Source: Defluviitaleaceae bacterium (GTDB lineage: Bacteria; Bacillota; Clostridia; Lachnospirales; WQUN01). From it: a DNA stretch of 47,975 nucleotides. Location: NCBI GenBank assembly GCA_009785615.1, contig WQVX01000003.1, forward strand, positions 1 through 47,975. The letters are read 5' to 3'. Under the pieces are notes generated by a model. It was not told the origin of the DNA. It saw nothing but the letters and a program-made list of their open reading frames with translations, and did not search any database. Of the stretch, positions 34,436 to 42,625 are shown in pieces. A program made the position numbers and the translations under genes. Positions within the stretch are counted from its first letter, which is position 1; each line of letters starts with the position of its first letter.

Positions 34436-35323
34436 TTATAACTTTTCAGCAGATGGATTTACATGTACCATACAATGCTTTACCTTGGGGAACCCTTCCT
34501 CAATAGCATCATGCACCCGTTGCGCGGTTTCGTGAGCCTTTTGCAAGGTATCTAAAGGGTTTGTGTGAATTTCCACGTCTACATAGATTTTGTTACCAAA
34601 AAGCCTTGTTTTTAAGCGATCTATCCCATCTACAGATTCTTGTGCTAAAATCACCTTACGCATTTCATCAATTACTTCATCATCGCAAGCTTTATCAGTC
34701 ATTTTTCCAATAGCGTCTATAGCTATGCCTACAGCAGTTTTAAGTATAAATAAGCAAATTATAATTGCTGCAATTGAATCAAAAATGGGAAAACCCATCC
34801 TTGCACCTAAAATGCCAATAAAACTTCCGATAGATGAAAGGCCGTCTGCGCGGCTATGCCATGCATCAGCCATAAGCGCACTTGAGTCAATTTTTTTTGC
34901 TGTTGCACGTACGTACCAGTACAGGGCTTCTTTTACCCCAATAGAAATAACGGCCGCAACCAATGCCAACAAACCCGGCACAGCAATTTCACGGTATTCT
35001 CCGGATAATATTCTTTGAATACCGGCCCAGCCAATTCCGGCCCCCACTGTAAATACAAGTGCTGCTAATATTAAGGTGGCAACACATTCAAACCTTTCGT
35101 GTCCGTAAGGATGTTCTTTATCAGGTTCTTGATTAGCCAACTTTACACCTATAATTACGATTACCGTACTAAAAAGGTCGGTTATAGAATGGATAGCATC
35201 AGAAATCATTGCGGCAGAGTTTGCAACTATCCCTGCAAACAGCTTAAACGCAGATAAAATAATATTAACAATAATACTGTTACGTGCTACTTTAATTGCC
35301 ATTTGCTCGTTAGCTCGGTTCAT
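34436..35323 (-). CDS. Cation diffusion facilitator (probable Co/Ni or Fe/Zn efflux)
   Basis: A 295-aa CDF-family antiporter with about six membrane segments. Metal-site motifs SDAIHSITD (41-49), HPYGHERFE (70-78) and ADAWHSRADGLSS (in the fifth helix) are present, followed by a cytoplasmic ferredoxin-like domain (about 205-290) with MVHVNPSAEKL at the end. GAGGAGGT lies eight bases before the ATG. Its leader carries a NiCo riboswitch with an expression terminator, which points to Co2+ or Ni2+ efflux; that is inference from the leader, since the motifs alone do not fix the metal. Confidence 0.92.
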   Translation of the reverse strand: MNRANEQMAIKVARNSIIVNIILSAFKLFAGIVANSAAMISDAIHSITDLFSTVIVIIGVKLANQEPDKEHPYGHERFECVATLILAALVFTVGAGIGWAGIQRILSGEYREIAVPGLLALVAAVISIGVKEALYWYVRATAKKIDSSALMADAWHSRADGLSSIGSFIGILGARMGFPIFDSIAAIIICLFILKTAVGIAIDAIGKMTDKACDDEVIDEMRKVILAQESVDGIDRLKTRLFGNKIYVDVEIHTNPLDTLQKAHETAQRVHDAIEEGFPKVKHCMVHVNPSAEKL

Positions 35324-35363
35324 TAAAAATTACCTCCTCATTCAACATAACCAAAAATAATAC

Positions 35364-35407
35364 AAAAAAGCACACCTACGGAACATACACTGTCCCGCAG
35401 GTGTGCT
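35364..35407 (-). terminator. Expression-platform terminator of the NiCo riboswitch
   Basis: On the minus strand AGCACACCTGCGGGAC (35407-35392) pairs along its length with GTTCCGTAGGTGTGCT (35384-35369), two G-T pairs, followed by six T. Its 5' arm is also the 3' strand of aptamer helix P4, so the structures are mutually exclusive. Confidence 0.88.
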
Positions 35408-35485
35408 TTAATTTCACCTGCTGCTGCAAAATCGCAGCCCGGCCCCATAAACTCTGTTAAAGTTTATCGCCTGCTCAGTTTGTAT
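35385..35485 (-). promoter_or_regulatory. NiCo (czcD-type) riboswitch aptamer
   Basis: On the minus strand the order is P1 strand AUAC(AA)ACUG, GAGCAGGC, hairpin AUAAACU/AGUUUAU, GGGCCGGGCUGCGA, a UGCAGC hairpin strand, GCAGGUG, AAAUUAAAG, CACACCUGC, GGGACAG and the P1 return CAGUGUAU. The conserved GAGCAGGC, CCGGGCUGC and GGGACAGU blocks match the NiCo riboswitch as I remember it. The terminator overlaps its 3' end. Metal binding should block termination and switch on the efflux gene. Confidence 0.87.
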
Positions 35486-35554
35486 TGTTAGACTTCTTAT
35501 GCTTGTTTACAGCATAAAAATGTCAAATGCAATAGAATGCTAAATACAGTTTGT

Positions 35555-35583
35555 AATATATCATATGTGATTACTGCTGTCAA
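35555..35583 (-). promoter_or_regulatory. SigmaA promoter of the riboswitch-controlled efflux operon
   Basis: On the minus strand TTGACA (35583-35578), 17-bp spacer, TATATT (35560-35555). Transcription would start near 35548, about 60 bases before the aptamer. Confidence 0.85.
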
Positions 35584-35609
35584 TATTTTTGTAAAGTTTT
35601 AACAGGTTA

Positions 35610-36644
35610 TTAATTTCCTATGAGAGCTTTAGCAAATATTTCCGGATCAAAGGGCTGCAAATCGTCAATCCCTTCGCCTACGCCAACATATCTTACAGGA
35701 ATATCCAGCTCGTTTTTAATGGACACAATAACGCCACCTTTAGCGGTACCATCCAACTTAGTAAGTACTATCCCTGTAATATCAGCAGTTTCCTTAAATA
35801 GTTTTGCTTGCTGTACCGCATTTTGGCCGGTTGTGGCGTCAAGTACCAAAAAAACTTCTCGCCGTACTTCGCCATAATGTGTTGAAATAATACGAAATAT
35901 CTTGTTTAACTCTTCCATCAGATTCTTTTTGTTATGCAAACGCCCTGCGGTATCTACAATCAGGACATCCACATTGCGCGCCTTTGCCGCCTGAACCCCA
36001 TCATATACTACTGCTGCCGGGTCTGAATTGCTTTCGTGCTTAATAAGCGGCACATCAGACCGTTGACACCATATTTCCAACTGCTCTACTGCTGCCGCAC
36101 GGAATGTATCTGCCGCAGCAATTAATACAGACTTTCCTTCTGATTTTAGACGCTTGGTAAGCTTGCCGATAGTGGTTGTTTTTCCTACTCCATTTACACC
36201 AATGATTAAAATTACCGCAGGGCTTTCCAAGTTAAAGGATGCATTGTCCCCTTTTAGCTTCTCTTTAATAGCATCTGCTAATAATTCTTTTATCTTTTTG
36301 GGATCTGAAACCTTTTCCGCTTTAACCCTATCTCTTAAAGTTTCTACCAACTCCATAGCGGTTTCTACGCCAAGATCTGCTAAAATCAGTATTTCTTCTA
36401 AAGCCTCAAAAAGCTCTTCGTCTATAACACCAAATTGTTTTGCAATATTATCTACCCCGGCCATTAAATTTTCTCGGGTTTTTGATAGTCCTTTTTTCAT
36501 TTTATCAAATAGGCTTAGTGGTTTTTCAATTTCGGTGTTATCAGATTCAGTTTTTTCAACTTTGACATCAGATTCCTGATTATCATTTATATCTTGGACA
36601 ACAGTCTCTTCTACTTCAACGTTTTTCTTTTTGAATAGAGGCAT
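35610..36644 (-). CDS. ftsY: Signal recognition particle receptor FtsY
   Basis: SRP receptor GTPase that docks ribosome-SRP complexes at the membrane. 344 aa: an acidic N-terminal A domain (1-45), the helical N domain, and the G domain with G1 GVNGVGKTTT (149-158), the DTFRAAA segment, G3 DTAGRLHNKKNL, G4 TKLDGTAKGG and the closing GVGEGIDDLQPFDPE. GAGGGA precedes the ATG. It lies 33 bp after metY with no terminator between, so it may be transcribed from the cysK promoter. No ffh or smc gene is adjacent. Confidence 0.97.
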   Translation of the reverse strand: MPLFKKKNVEVEETVVQDINDNQESDVKVEKTESDNTEIEKPLSLFDKMKKGLSKTRENLMAGVDNIAKQFGVIDEELFEALEEILILADLGVETAMELVETLRDRVKAEKVSDPKKIKELLADAIKEKLKGDNASFNLESPAVILIIGVNGVGKTTTIGKLTKRLKSEGKSVLIAAADTFRAAAVEQLEIWCQRSDVPLIKHESNSDPAAVVYDGVQAAKARNVDVLIVDTAGRLHNKKNLMEELNKIFRIISTHYGEVRREVFLVLDATTGQNAVQQAKLFKETADITGIVLTKLDGTAKGGVIVSIKNELDIPVRYVGVGEGIDDLQPFDPEIFAKALIGN

Positions 36645-36677
36645 AATAATATTTTTCCCTCGCTTTATTACAACTTC

Positions 36678-37961
36678 CTAAACTTTTAATGCCCGGTCTA
36701 AATCGGCAATAATGTCATCTATATGCTCGGTTCCAATAGAAAGACGGATGCTGTTTGGTTTAATCCCTTGATCCAAAAGCTCTTCGGCATTAAGCTGAGA
36801 ATGAGTAGTACTTGCCGGATGGATAACAAGTGATTTACTGTCAGCTACGTTTGCAAGCAAAGAGAACAATTGCATTTTGTCAATAACAGCCATTGCTCGT
36901 TTTGCATCTCCCTTTATTTCAAATGTGAAAATAGCCCCTGCACCATTAGGAATATACCGTTTATATAAAGCATGGCTGGAATGGGTAGGTAAAGACGGAT
37001 GATTAACCGTTTCTACCTCCGGATGCTTCATCAAGAAATCTACAACTTTAAGCGAATTTTCAACATGGCGTTCTACACGCAATGATAATGTCTCAAGACC
37101 CTGTAAAAACAAGAAGGAATGAAAAGGGCTGAGTGTGGCTCCGGTATCACGCATTAAAGTAATCCGCATTTTAACGATATAAGCCAAATCTCCGGCAACA
37201 TCTGTCAGTATTGCTCCGTGATAGCTTGGATTAGGTTGAGAGAGTCCCGGAAATTTATCATTGGCAGCCCAGTCAAAATTACCGCTGTCTATAACTACAC
37301 CACCTATGCAGGTTCCATGGCCACCGATAAACTTAGTAGCTGAATGAATAATAACGTCTGCACCATACTCGATGGGTCTAAGCAAATATGGCGTGGCAAA
37401 AGTATTGTCTGCAAGCAAAGGAATTCCATGTTTATGAGCAATATTTGCAATTTCAGCTACATCTAAAATAGTTGAATTTGGATTTCCCATTGTTTCAATA
37501 AAAATAGCTTTTGTATTGTATTTGATAGCTTTTTCAAAATTAGTTGGGTCACTTCCATCTACAAAAGTAGTGCTAATGCCCATATCAGGCAGAGTTTGAG
37601 CCAGCAAATTAAAAGAACCGCCATATAGACATTTGTCACTTACTATATGGTCGCCGGCTTTAGCAATATTTAAAATTGCATATGTTAACGCTGCTGAGCC
37701 GGAGGCCGTTGCTAAAGCTGCAACACCACCTTCTAATGCTGCTATTCTTTGCTCAAATACATCAGATGTTGGATTCATCAGACGAGTATATATGTTACCC
37801 GGTTCTGATAATGCAAACCTGCCTGCTGCCTGCGCAGTATCTTTAAACACATAAGATGTAGTAGCGTATATAGGAACCGCACGAGAATCTGTAGTTGGAT
37901 CTGCGTTTTCCTGCCCTGCATGAAGTTGCAAAGTTTCAAATTTGTAATTTTCGTTAGACAT
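36678..37961 (-). CDS. metY: O-acetylhomoserine aminocarboxypropyltransferase (sulfhydrylase)
   Basis: PLP enzyme making homocysteine from O-acetylhomoserine and sulfide. The 427-aa length and the N-terminal FETLQLHAGQENADPTT block are typical of MetY rather than of MetB/MetC. Other signatures are PIYATTSYVF (30-39), ETMGNPNST (156-164), ADNTFATPYL, the PLP Lys210 in IHSATKFIGGHGT, and SIGTEHIDDIIADL near the end. ATG 37961 with a GGAGAAA site. It follows cysK by 20 bp; both use sulfide, making a sulfur-assimilation pair. Confidence 0.94.
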   Translation of the reverse strand: MSNENYKFETLQLHAGQENADPTTDSRAVPIYATTSYVFKDTAQAAGRFALSEPGNIYTRLMNPTSDVFEQRIAALEGGVAALATASGSAALTYAILNIAKAGDHIVSDKCLYGGSFNLLAQTLPDMGISTTFVDGSDPTNFEKAIKYNTKAIFIETMGNPNSTILDVAEIANIAHKHGIPLLADNTFATPYLLRPIEYGADVIIHSATKFIGGHGTCIGGVVIDSGNFDWAANDKFPGLSQPNPSYHGAILTDVAGDLAYIVKMRITLMRDTGATLSPFHSFLFLQGLETLSLRVERHVENSLKVVDFLMKHPEVETVNHPSLPTHSSHALYKRYIPNGAGAIFTFEIKGDAKRAMAVIDKMQLFSLLANVADSKSLVIHPASTTHSQLNAEELLDQGIKPNSIRLSIGTEHIDDIIADLDRALKV

Positions 37962-37981
37962 TTTAAATCATTTCTCCTTTT

Positions 37982-38944
37982 TTAATATGAAAGTCCACCA
38001 CGAATAACTTGAAAATCATTAAAAACTGTTGTAGATAAATATCTTTCCCCGGTATCAGGAAATACTACTACAATCGTTTTGCCTTTATATTCCGGTTCTT
38101 TTGCTGTCACTGTAGCTGCAAAAAGAGCAGCCCCGGAAGATATACCTACTAAAAGCCCTTCTGTTTTAGCTAATTCTCTTGTACATGCAAAAGCCTGTTC
38201 GTTTTCTACTAAAAAAGTATCATCTATTACATGGCCATTATAGTTTTTAGGTATAAACCCGGCTCCTATACCCTGTATTTTATGAGGACCGGGAGGAAAA
38301 CCTGATAAAACTCCGGAATCCGCCGGTTCTACTGCAATAACTTCTATTTCAGGTTTTTTCTGTTTTAATACTTCGCCAACACCGGTTATAGTTCCGGCTG
38401 TGCCAACCCCACTTATAAATATATCTATATCGCCTTGAGTATCGTTCCATATCTCCAGTGCTGTAGTGCGGCGATGCATTTCCGGATTAGCCGGGTTAGA
38501 AAACTGGTCTAAAATAATACTCCCCGGTGTGGTTCTTTGAATTTCTTCTGCTTTTGCTATGGCACCTTTCATGCCTTTTGCTCCATCTGTTAATACTAAC
38601 TTTGCGCCTAAAGCTTTTAGCATGTTGCGACGCTCTACGCTCATGGTATCCGGCATAGTCAAGATTAATTTGTAGCCTCTTGATGCTGCAACAAACGCAA
38701 GAGATATACCCGTATTGCCGCTTGTAGGCTCAATTATTACTGTATCCGAGGTAAGTTTGCCGGATTCTTCCGCAGCTTTAATCATTGCGTATCCGGCACG
38801 ATCTTTTACACTTCCTAAAGGATTAAAATATTCAAGCTTAGCAATTATTTTACCTTCTATGCCGTGCTTTCGATTGTAATTAGATAGTTCTAACATAGGT
38901 GTATTGCCTATTAAATCGGTTAAGCTTTTTGCTATGGTTGCCAT
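37982..38944 (-). CDS. cysK: Cysteine synthase A (O-acetylserine sulfhydrylase)
   Basis: PLP enzyme converting O-acetylserine and sulfide to cysteine. The 320 aa contain IGNTPMLEL (12-20), PLP Lys47 in NPLGSVKDRAGY, the substrate loop EPTSGNTGISLAF, and the glycine-rich phosphate loop GVGTAGTITG, with SSGAALFA near the end. GGAGGGG lies a few bases before the ATG. A consensus promoter (38990-39018) stands directly upstream; no S-box or T-box leader is seen, so control is probably by a DNA-binding repressor. Confidence 0.96.
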   Translation of the reverse strand: MATIAKSLTDLIGNTPMLELSNYNRKHGIEGKIIAKLEYFNPLGSVKDRAGYAMIKAAEESGKLTSDTVIIEPTSGNTGISLAFVAASRGYKLILTMPDTMSVERRNMLKALGAKLVLTDGAKGMKGAIAKAEEIQRTTPGSIILDQFSNPANPEMHRRTTALEIWNDTQGDIDIFISGVGTAGTITGVGEVLKQKKPEIEVIAVEPADSGVLSGFPPGPHKIQGIGAGFIPKNYNGHVIDDTFLVENEQAFACTRELAKTEGLLVGISSGAALFAATVTAKEPEYKGKTIVVVFPDTGERYLSTTVFNDFQVIRGGLSY

Positions 38945-38989
38945 AAGACCCCTCCATCTCTATAAATAGAACAAAATATTTAGTCATTA

Positions 38990-39018
38990 ATTATAAAGCT
39001 AGTAGGGCTTGAAGTCAA
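38990..39018 (-). promoter_or_regulatory. SigmaA promoter of cysK-metY(-ftsY)
   Basis: On the minus strand TTGACT (39018-39013), 17-bp spacer, TATAAT (38995-38990), 46 bases before the cysK ATG. Confidence 0.85.
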
Positions 39019-39088
39019 AACCGGGAAATGATACCATGAAGCGATAATGATAACACATCATAATATTTAGGATAAAGGGAGCCACATA

Positions 39089-39112
39089 ATGGGTGTGATA
39101 TTTGAGACATGA
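39089..39112 (+). CDS. Seven-codon leader ORF overlapping the radical SAM gene
   Basis: ATG at 39089 with the site AAAGGGAG (39074-39081) seven bases upstream encodes MGVIFET and stops at TGA 39110-39112, which overlaps the radical SAM start as ATGA. The radical SAM ATG has no Shine-Dalgarno of its own, so ribosomes probably reach it by termination-reinitiation on this leader. Real translation is untested. Confidence 0.5.
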   Translation: MGVIFET

Positions 39113-40116
39113 TTAAATCAGATACATTAGGTGTAATAGGGCGGTTAAACCATTGTGGTATTATGACCAATTATCAATGTAATGCAGCTTGCAGACACTG
39201 CTTATATGCATGTTCGCCGGATAGGAGCGGGGGATATATAAGCAAAGAAACTGCGCAGGACATATGTACTTCATTAGTTAAAGGCGGCTGCAAATCTGTA
39301 CATATAGGCGGCGGCGAACCATTTTTAAATTTTAACGGCTTAATAAATTTGCTGGAAGCAACTCGAAAAACAGGCATTCAAGTAGATTATATAGAAACCA
39401 ATGGATTTTGGGCCGCAGATGAAAATTTAGCCACAAGCTATTTACATGAGCTATCCAAAGCGGGGGTAGATGCACTTTGTATATCTTTGGATCCATTTCA
39501 TGCAGAATATATTCCGTATTCCTTGCCCTTGCGTTTAGCAGAGATATGCAAAAATAACCATTTTGGATATTTTTTATGGCAGGAGCATTTTTCAAAGATC
39601 CTTGCTTCTGTACCACAGCACAAAATCCATAACAGAAAAAAGTTAGAAAAATTGATATCCCCAAATTATGTATTGGAAACCGCCCGCAACTATGGCGTTA
39701 AAATGGGTGGGCGAGCCATTAATATAGAAAAAGAATACATGGAACCAAAAGACTTGGCTGATTTATTAAATTCTACTCCCTGCCGTAATCTTTTATCTAC
39801 GGATCATTTTCACGTGGATTTATATGGAAAATTCATACCTCCGGGATGTACAGGCATTGCTATCCCTTTAGAAGAAGCCTTAAATGGCATACCTGAAAGA
39901 AAATATCCTGCTTTTGAATCGCTCCTTTTTGGCGGAGTGGCAAAGTTATATGAATATGCAAAAAAGAGGGGCTTTGCGAAATCTGAGAAAAAAATTAAAA
40001 ATGAATATACTTCAAGTTGCGCGCTATGCTTTCATATACGAAAATGGCTTAGCGAGCGTGCCGGATGCCCGGAATTGAATGCTGAACATTATAAAGCTTC
40101 ACTTAGCTGTTATTAG
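39109..40116 (+). CDS. Radical SAM protein of unknown substrate
   Basis: A 335-aa radical SAM enzyme. The [4Fe-4S] motif is CX3CX2C at Cys24, Cys28, Cys31 (YQCNAACRHCLY), followed by the SAM-binding HIGGGEPFLN (65-74) and ETNGFWA. The second half holds further cysteines (225, 247, 304, 307, 320, 334); CRNLLSTDHFHVDLYG with PPGCTG resembles a shortened SPASM/twitch layout that could hold an auxiliary cluster. No peptide substrate, RRE-domain protein or transporter lies next to it, so a RiPP role is not supported here. An in-frame stop precedes ATG 39109 by one codon, which fixes the start. Its translation probably depends on the overlapping 7-codon leader. Confidence 0.85.
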   Translation: MIKSDTLGVIGRLNHCGIMTNYQCNAACRHCLYACSPDRSGGYISKETAQDICTSLVKGGCKSVHIGGGEPFLNFNGLINLLEATRKTGIQVDYIETNGFWAADENLATSYLHELSKAGVDALCISLDPFHAEYIPYSLPLRLAEICKNNHFGYFLWQEHFSKILASVPQHKIHNRKKLEKLISPNYVLETARNYGVKMGGRAINIEKEYMEPKDLADLLNSTPCRNLLSTDHFHVDLYGKFIPPGCTGIAIPLEEALNGIPERKYPAFESLLFGGVAKLYEYAKKRGFAKSEKKIKNEYTSSCALCFHIRKWLSERAGCPELNAEHYKASLSCY

Positions 40117-40165
40117 ATCGGACAGATCTGCTGAAATAATCTCACCAAAAATTTGATAAAGCGGC

Positions 40166-40212
40166 AAAATAAATGTGCGCAATCGGTGGCAAAATGAGAC
40201 CGGTTGCGCACA
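40166..40212 (-). terminator. Intrinsic terminator of the DUF4364 gene
   Basis: TGTGCGCAATCGGT (40174-40187) pairs with ACCGGTTGCGCACA (40199-40212), 14 bp with one G-T pair; on the minus strand TTTATTTT follows. Confidence 0.8.
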
Positions 40213-40247
40213 CTTGCTGCGCCAAAAAACGTTGATATTTAAGGATT

Positions 40248-40838
40248 TTAATCTTCTATGTTATGATTTGCGGCAGCAGTAATACCGTTAGCACTACCGG
40301 TATCATTGCTTGGACTTTTAGCCAATATGCCTATAATATCACCATACAATGTTTTAGCATTAGCTTTCCAATTATTTTGTATAATACGCGCCTGATCCCT
40401 TGTATCAACAGAGATAGACAGCTCCATTAAAACTCGTGCTTCTTCATAAACGCCGCATTTTACCATAAACTCATCGTTTTCTGCATTAGGAAAAAATGTA
40501 GCAGTGTTTTCAAATGATCTTTTGATGTCTTTTCGGTTTTCTTTGATGTACTGATTGATTTTGCTACGGATATTTAGTGGTATATGTTCTTCAAAATATT
40601 CTAAAGTTTGAAGCCCCTCGTCGGTAATAGTATATATAGTATTGTTATTGTCTGTTGTTACATCCAAATAACCACCATCTACCATGTCTGCCAAGGACTG
40701 TTGGAGTGTATAATAGTCCATATAGTCATCTTCTCGAATATAGTCCGTTATTTGACTGCGAGATAGTGGCAAATCCATTTTTTCTATCAAATATAGCAAC
40801 AGCAACTTGTTTTCCGGGCTTTGGCCGTCCGCTGACAT
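40248..40838 (-). CDS. DUF4364 family winged-helix regulator
   Basis: A 196-aa cytoplasmic protein. The N-terminal 75 residues form a PadR-like winged helix (LLLLYLIEKMDLPLSRSQIT, YYTLQQSLADMVDGGYL, YTITDEGLQTLEYF). A helical and beta C-terminal domain follows, with ENRKDIKRSFENTATFFP and EFMVKCGVYEEARVLMELSISV typical of DUF4364, a family common in clostridia. DNA binding is likely; targets are unknown. I chose ATG 40838 over GTG 40850, because AGAGGTG stands nine bases before the ATG and the GTG is part of that site. It is transcribed alone, with a terminator downstream, and lies 55 bp downstream of the RDD gene. Confidence 0.85.
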   Translation of the reverse strand: MSADGQSPENKLLLLYLIEKMDLPLSRSQITDYIREDDYMDYYTLQQSLADMVDGGYLDVTTDNNNTIYTITDEGLQTLEYFEEHIPLNIRSKINQYIKENRKDIKRSFENTATFFPNAENDEFMVKCGVYEEARVLMELSISVDTRDQARIIQNNWKANAKTLYGDIIGILAKSPSNDTGSANGITAAANHNIED

Positions 40839-40892
40839 TTCAAGTTTCACCTCTTTAATAGACTTCTTGCATAATTGGACAATGCCGGAGGT

Positions 40893-41639
40893 CTAATAGT
40901 CACCTTCATTTAGTTGAAGTAATCCTGTAAGCAATGCATCATCTATCCACTCAGCATCTATCTGCCATTTGTCGGAAAAATACTTTGCCCACTGTTTTTG
41001 TAATTTTTCGCCGTCATCGGGCAAATACATTTTACGGGCAAAATAAGTTTGAAGCAAGTCTTGTTCTTCTAAAGATAATGTTAGATGCGACAATTGTTCT
41101 GTGCTAAGTTGCCCCGCTTTCTTGGAAGAATTTATAACGGGTCTTAAAGATGGGCCTGTTTTGCCATAGTGTTCTGCTACTACTATAGTACCGGCTACCA
41201 TGTCGCCAATTCGTTTATGTTTGTCAGAAAACAAAATAAAAAACAACCCAATATACAAAATATCCAGCACTGCACGAAACAGATTACGGGCTAAAGATTG
41301 AGGAAATTCTATTGGCTGCCCGTTATCTCTTATAACCCTAAGTCCAAAAAGCTTTTTACCAACGGACTGACCATTCATTGTCATTTCGCAAACAATAAAA
41401 TAACAGAAATAAATTACAAACCATGATATAATCAAGAAGCCAAGAGCAAACCCTTCAACATCTGCTAAAGTGGCAAAACGATAATCATATATTCCAAATA
41501 AAATTACAACTGCAAGCATCAGACAAAAAATGATTTGCAAAAAAAAGTCGATTACAAAGGCTGCCAGGCGCGAGCCTGCCCCTGCTAATCGGTATTCTAT
41601 TTCTATATTGGCCGGAGTTAAAATAATATGAGTTTTCAT
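40893..41639 (-). CDS. RDD family membrane protein
   Basis: A 248-aa protein with an RDD domain: four membrane segments (about 30-50, 63-83, 114-133 and nearby), with the family's RLAAFVIDFFLQ (22-33), GQSVGKKLFGLRVIRDNGQP and DKHKRIGDMVAGTIVV. A soluble C-terminal tail of about 80 residues follows. Function is unknown; some members transport Na+ or compatible solutes. I chose ATG 41639 (MKTHIILTPANIEIEY), with AAGGAAG nine bases upstream, over a longer frame that would overlap the divergent SpoIIM-like gene. It is encoded head-to-head with that gene, 47 bp apart, as often seen in MoxR clusters. Confidence 0.88.
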   Translation of the reverse strand: MKTHIILTPANIEIEYRLAGAGSRLAAFVIDFFLQIIFCLMLAVVILFGIYDYRFATLADVEGFALGFLIISWFVIYFCYFIVCEMTMNGQSVGKKLFGLRVIRDNGQPIEFPQSLARNLFRAVLDILYIGLFFILFSDKHKRIGDMVAGTIVVAEHYGKTGPSLRPVINSSKKAGQLSTEQLSHLTLSLEEQDLLQTYFARKMYLPDDGEKLQKQWAKYFSDKWQIDAEWIDDALLTGLLQLNEGDY

Positions 41640-41686
41640 AAAAATACACTTCCTTTTTGAGATGTAGGAACATTCAGGAGAAAAAT

Positions 41687-42625
41687 ATGACAGAAACAAA
41701 ATTTATAACGCAAAACGAAGAGCGTTGGCAACAGCTGGAAGCCTTTAACCAAACCCTCCGGCGCAAAGGTATAAGAGCCTTGTCTCAGATCGAAGTACGG
41801 GCTTTTGCAGAAACTTTTAGGGCAGTGGGATATCATCTGGCCTATGCTAAAACACATTTTCCCGATGGAACAAGTCTGCCATATCTTACCCATATAGTTG
41901 GGGTTGCCCACAATTACTATTACGTAAGAGAGCAGGGTAGTTTTTCAACAGTTAAAGAATATTTTCTGCACCAATTTCCACAGGCCACAAGAGCTGTTTG
42001 GCATTATGCGGCTGTATCAGCAATTTTATTTTTTGTTGGCATGTTTTTTGCCTATATCTATGTTGCCAACGATATCCAAAGATTTGATCAAATATTTCCC
42101 TTTGAACTTGCAGGCGATGGTGAAATGGGCGAAGGCGAAGTAATATGGGACTATGCTCTTATGAGTGCTGTTATAATGACTAACAATATTAGGGTGTCTA
42201 TTATGGCACTTGCCTTTGGAATCACTGCCGGAATCGGAACAATCTGGATACTTTTTTACAATGGAATGATTGTTGGTGCGTTAGCCTCTTTTATAGCTGC
42301 AACCGGTGGCTCAAGGGATACTTTGATTTTTTGGTCACTAATTTTGCCTCATGGAGTGCCGGAACTGGCAGCTATTTTTTTGAGTGGTGCCTGTGGTCTA
42401 ATGATTGGCAAGGCTCTTATTATGCCCGGTAACTACAGACGCAAAGATGCTGTAGTAAAACAAGCCAAGCAAGCTGTTTTATTAATGCCCGGTATTGCCG
42501 CTATACTAATAATTGCAGCTTTAATTGAAGGGTTTTTTACTCCTATGGGCATTTCCCCTTATTTTAAGCTTGGGTTTGCATTTTTAACTTTTGTAGGGCT
42601 GTACTTATATTTTGCGAAGCAATAG
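41687..42625 (+). CDS. SpoIIM-like (DUF95) membrane protein
   Basis: A 312-aa protein of the stage II sporulation protein M family. A helical N-terminal domain (1-95: FNQTLRRKGIRALSQIEVRAF, given as RRKGIRALSQIEVRAF) precedes about six membrane segments, with ILPHGVPELAAIFLSGACGL as the family signature. True SpoIIM is about 200 aa and works in engulfment with SpoIID/SpoIIP; longer forms like this one usually sit with MoxR/DUF58 genes, as here, and their role is unclear. ATG 41687 has AGGAG six bases upstream. Its 3' end overlaps the end of the convergent DUF58 gene by 21 bp, leaving no room for a terminator. Confidence 0.85.
   Translation: MTETKFITQNEERWQQLEAFNQTLRRKGIRALSQIEVRAFAETFRAVGYHLAYAKTHFPDGTSLPYLTHIVGVAHNYYYVREQGSFSTVKEYFLHQFPQATRAVWHYAAVSAILFFVGMFFAYIYVANDIQRFDQIFPFELAGDGEMGEGEVIWDYALMSAVIMTNNIRVSIMALAFGITAGIGTIWILFYNGMIVGALASFIAATGGSRDTLIFWSLILPHGVPELAAIFLSGACGLMIGKALIMPGNYRRKDAVVKQAKQAVLLMPGIAAILIIAALIEGFFTPMGISPYFKLGFAFLTFVGLYLYFAKQ

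Noticed and set aside
38945-39108. SAM riboswitch or T-box before cysK-metY
   Set aside because: The promoter lies 46 bases before the ATG, leaving no space for an aptamer, and no terminator is present.
39109-40116. RiPP biosynthesis locus around the radical SAM protein
   Set aside because: No precursor peptide with a recognisable core, no RRE or SPASM partner gene and no exporter is adjacent; the 7-codon leader is too short.
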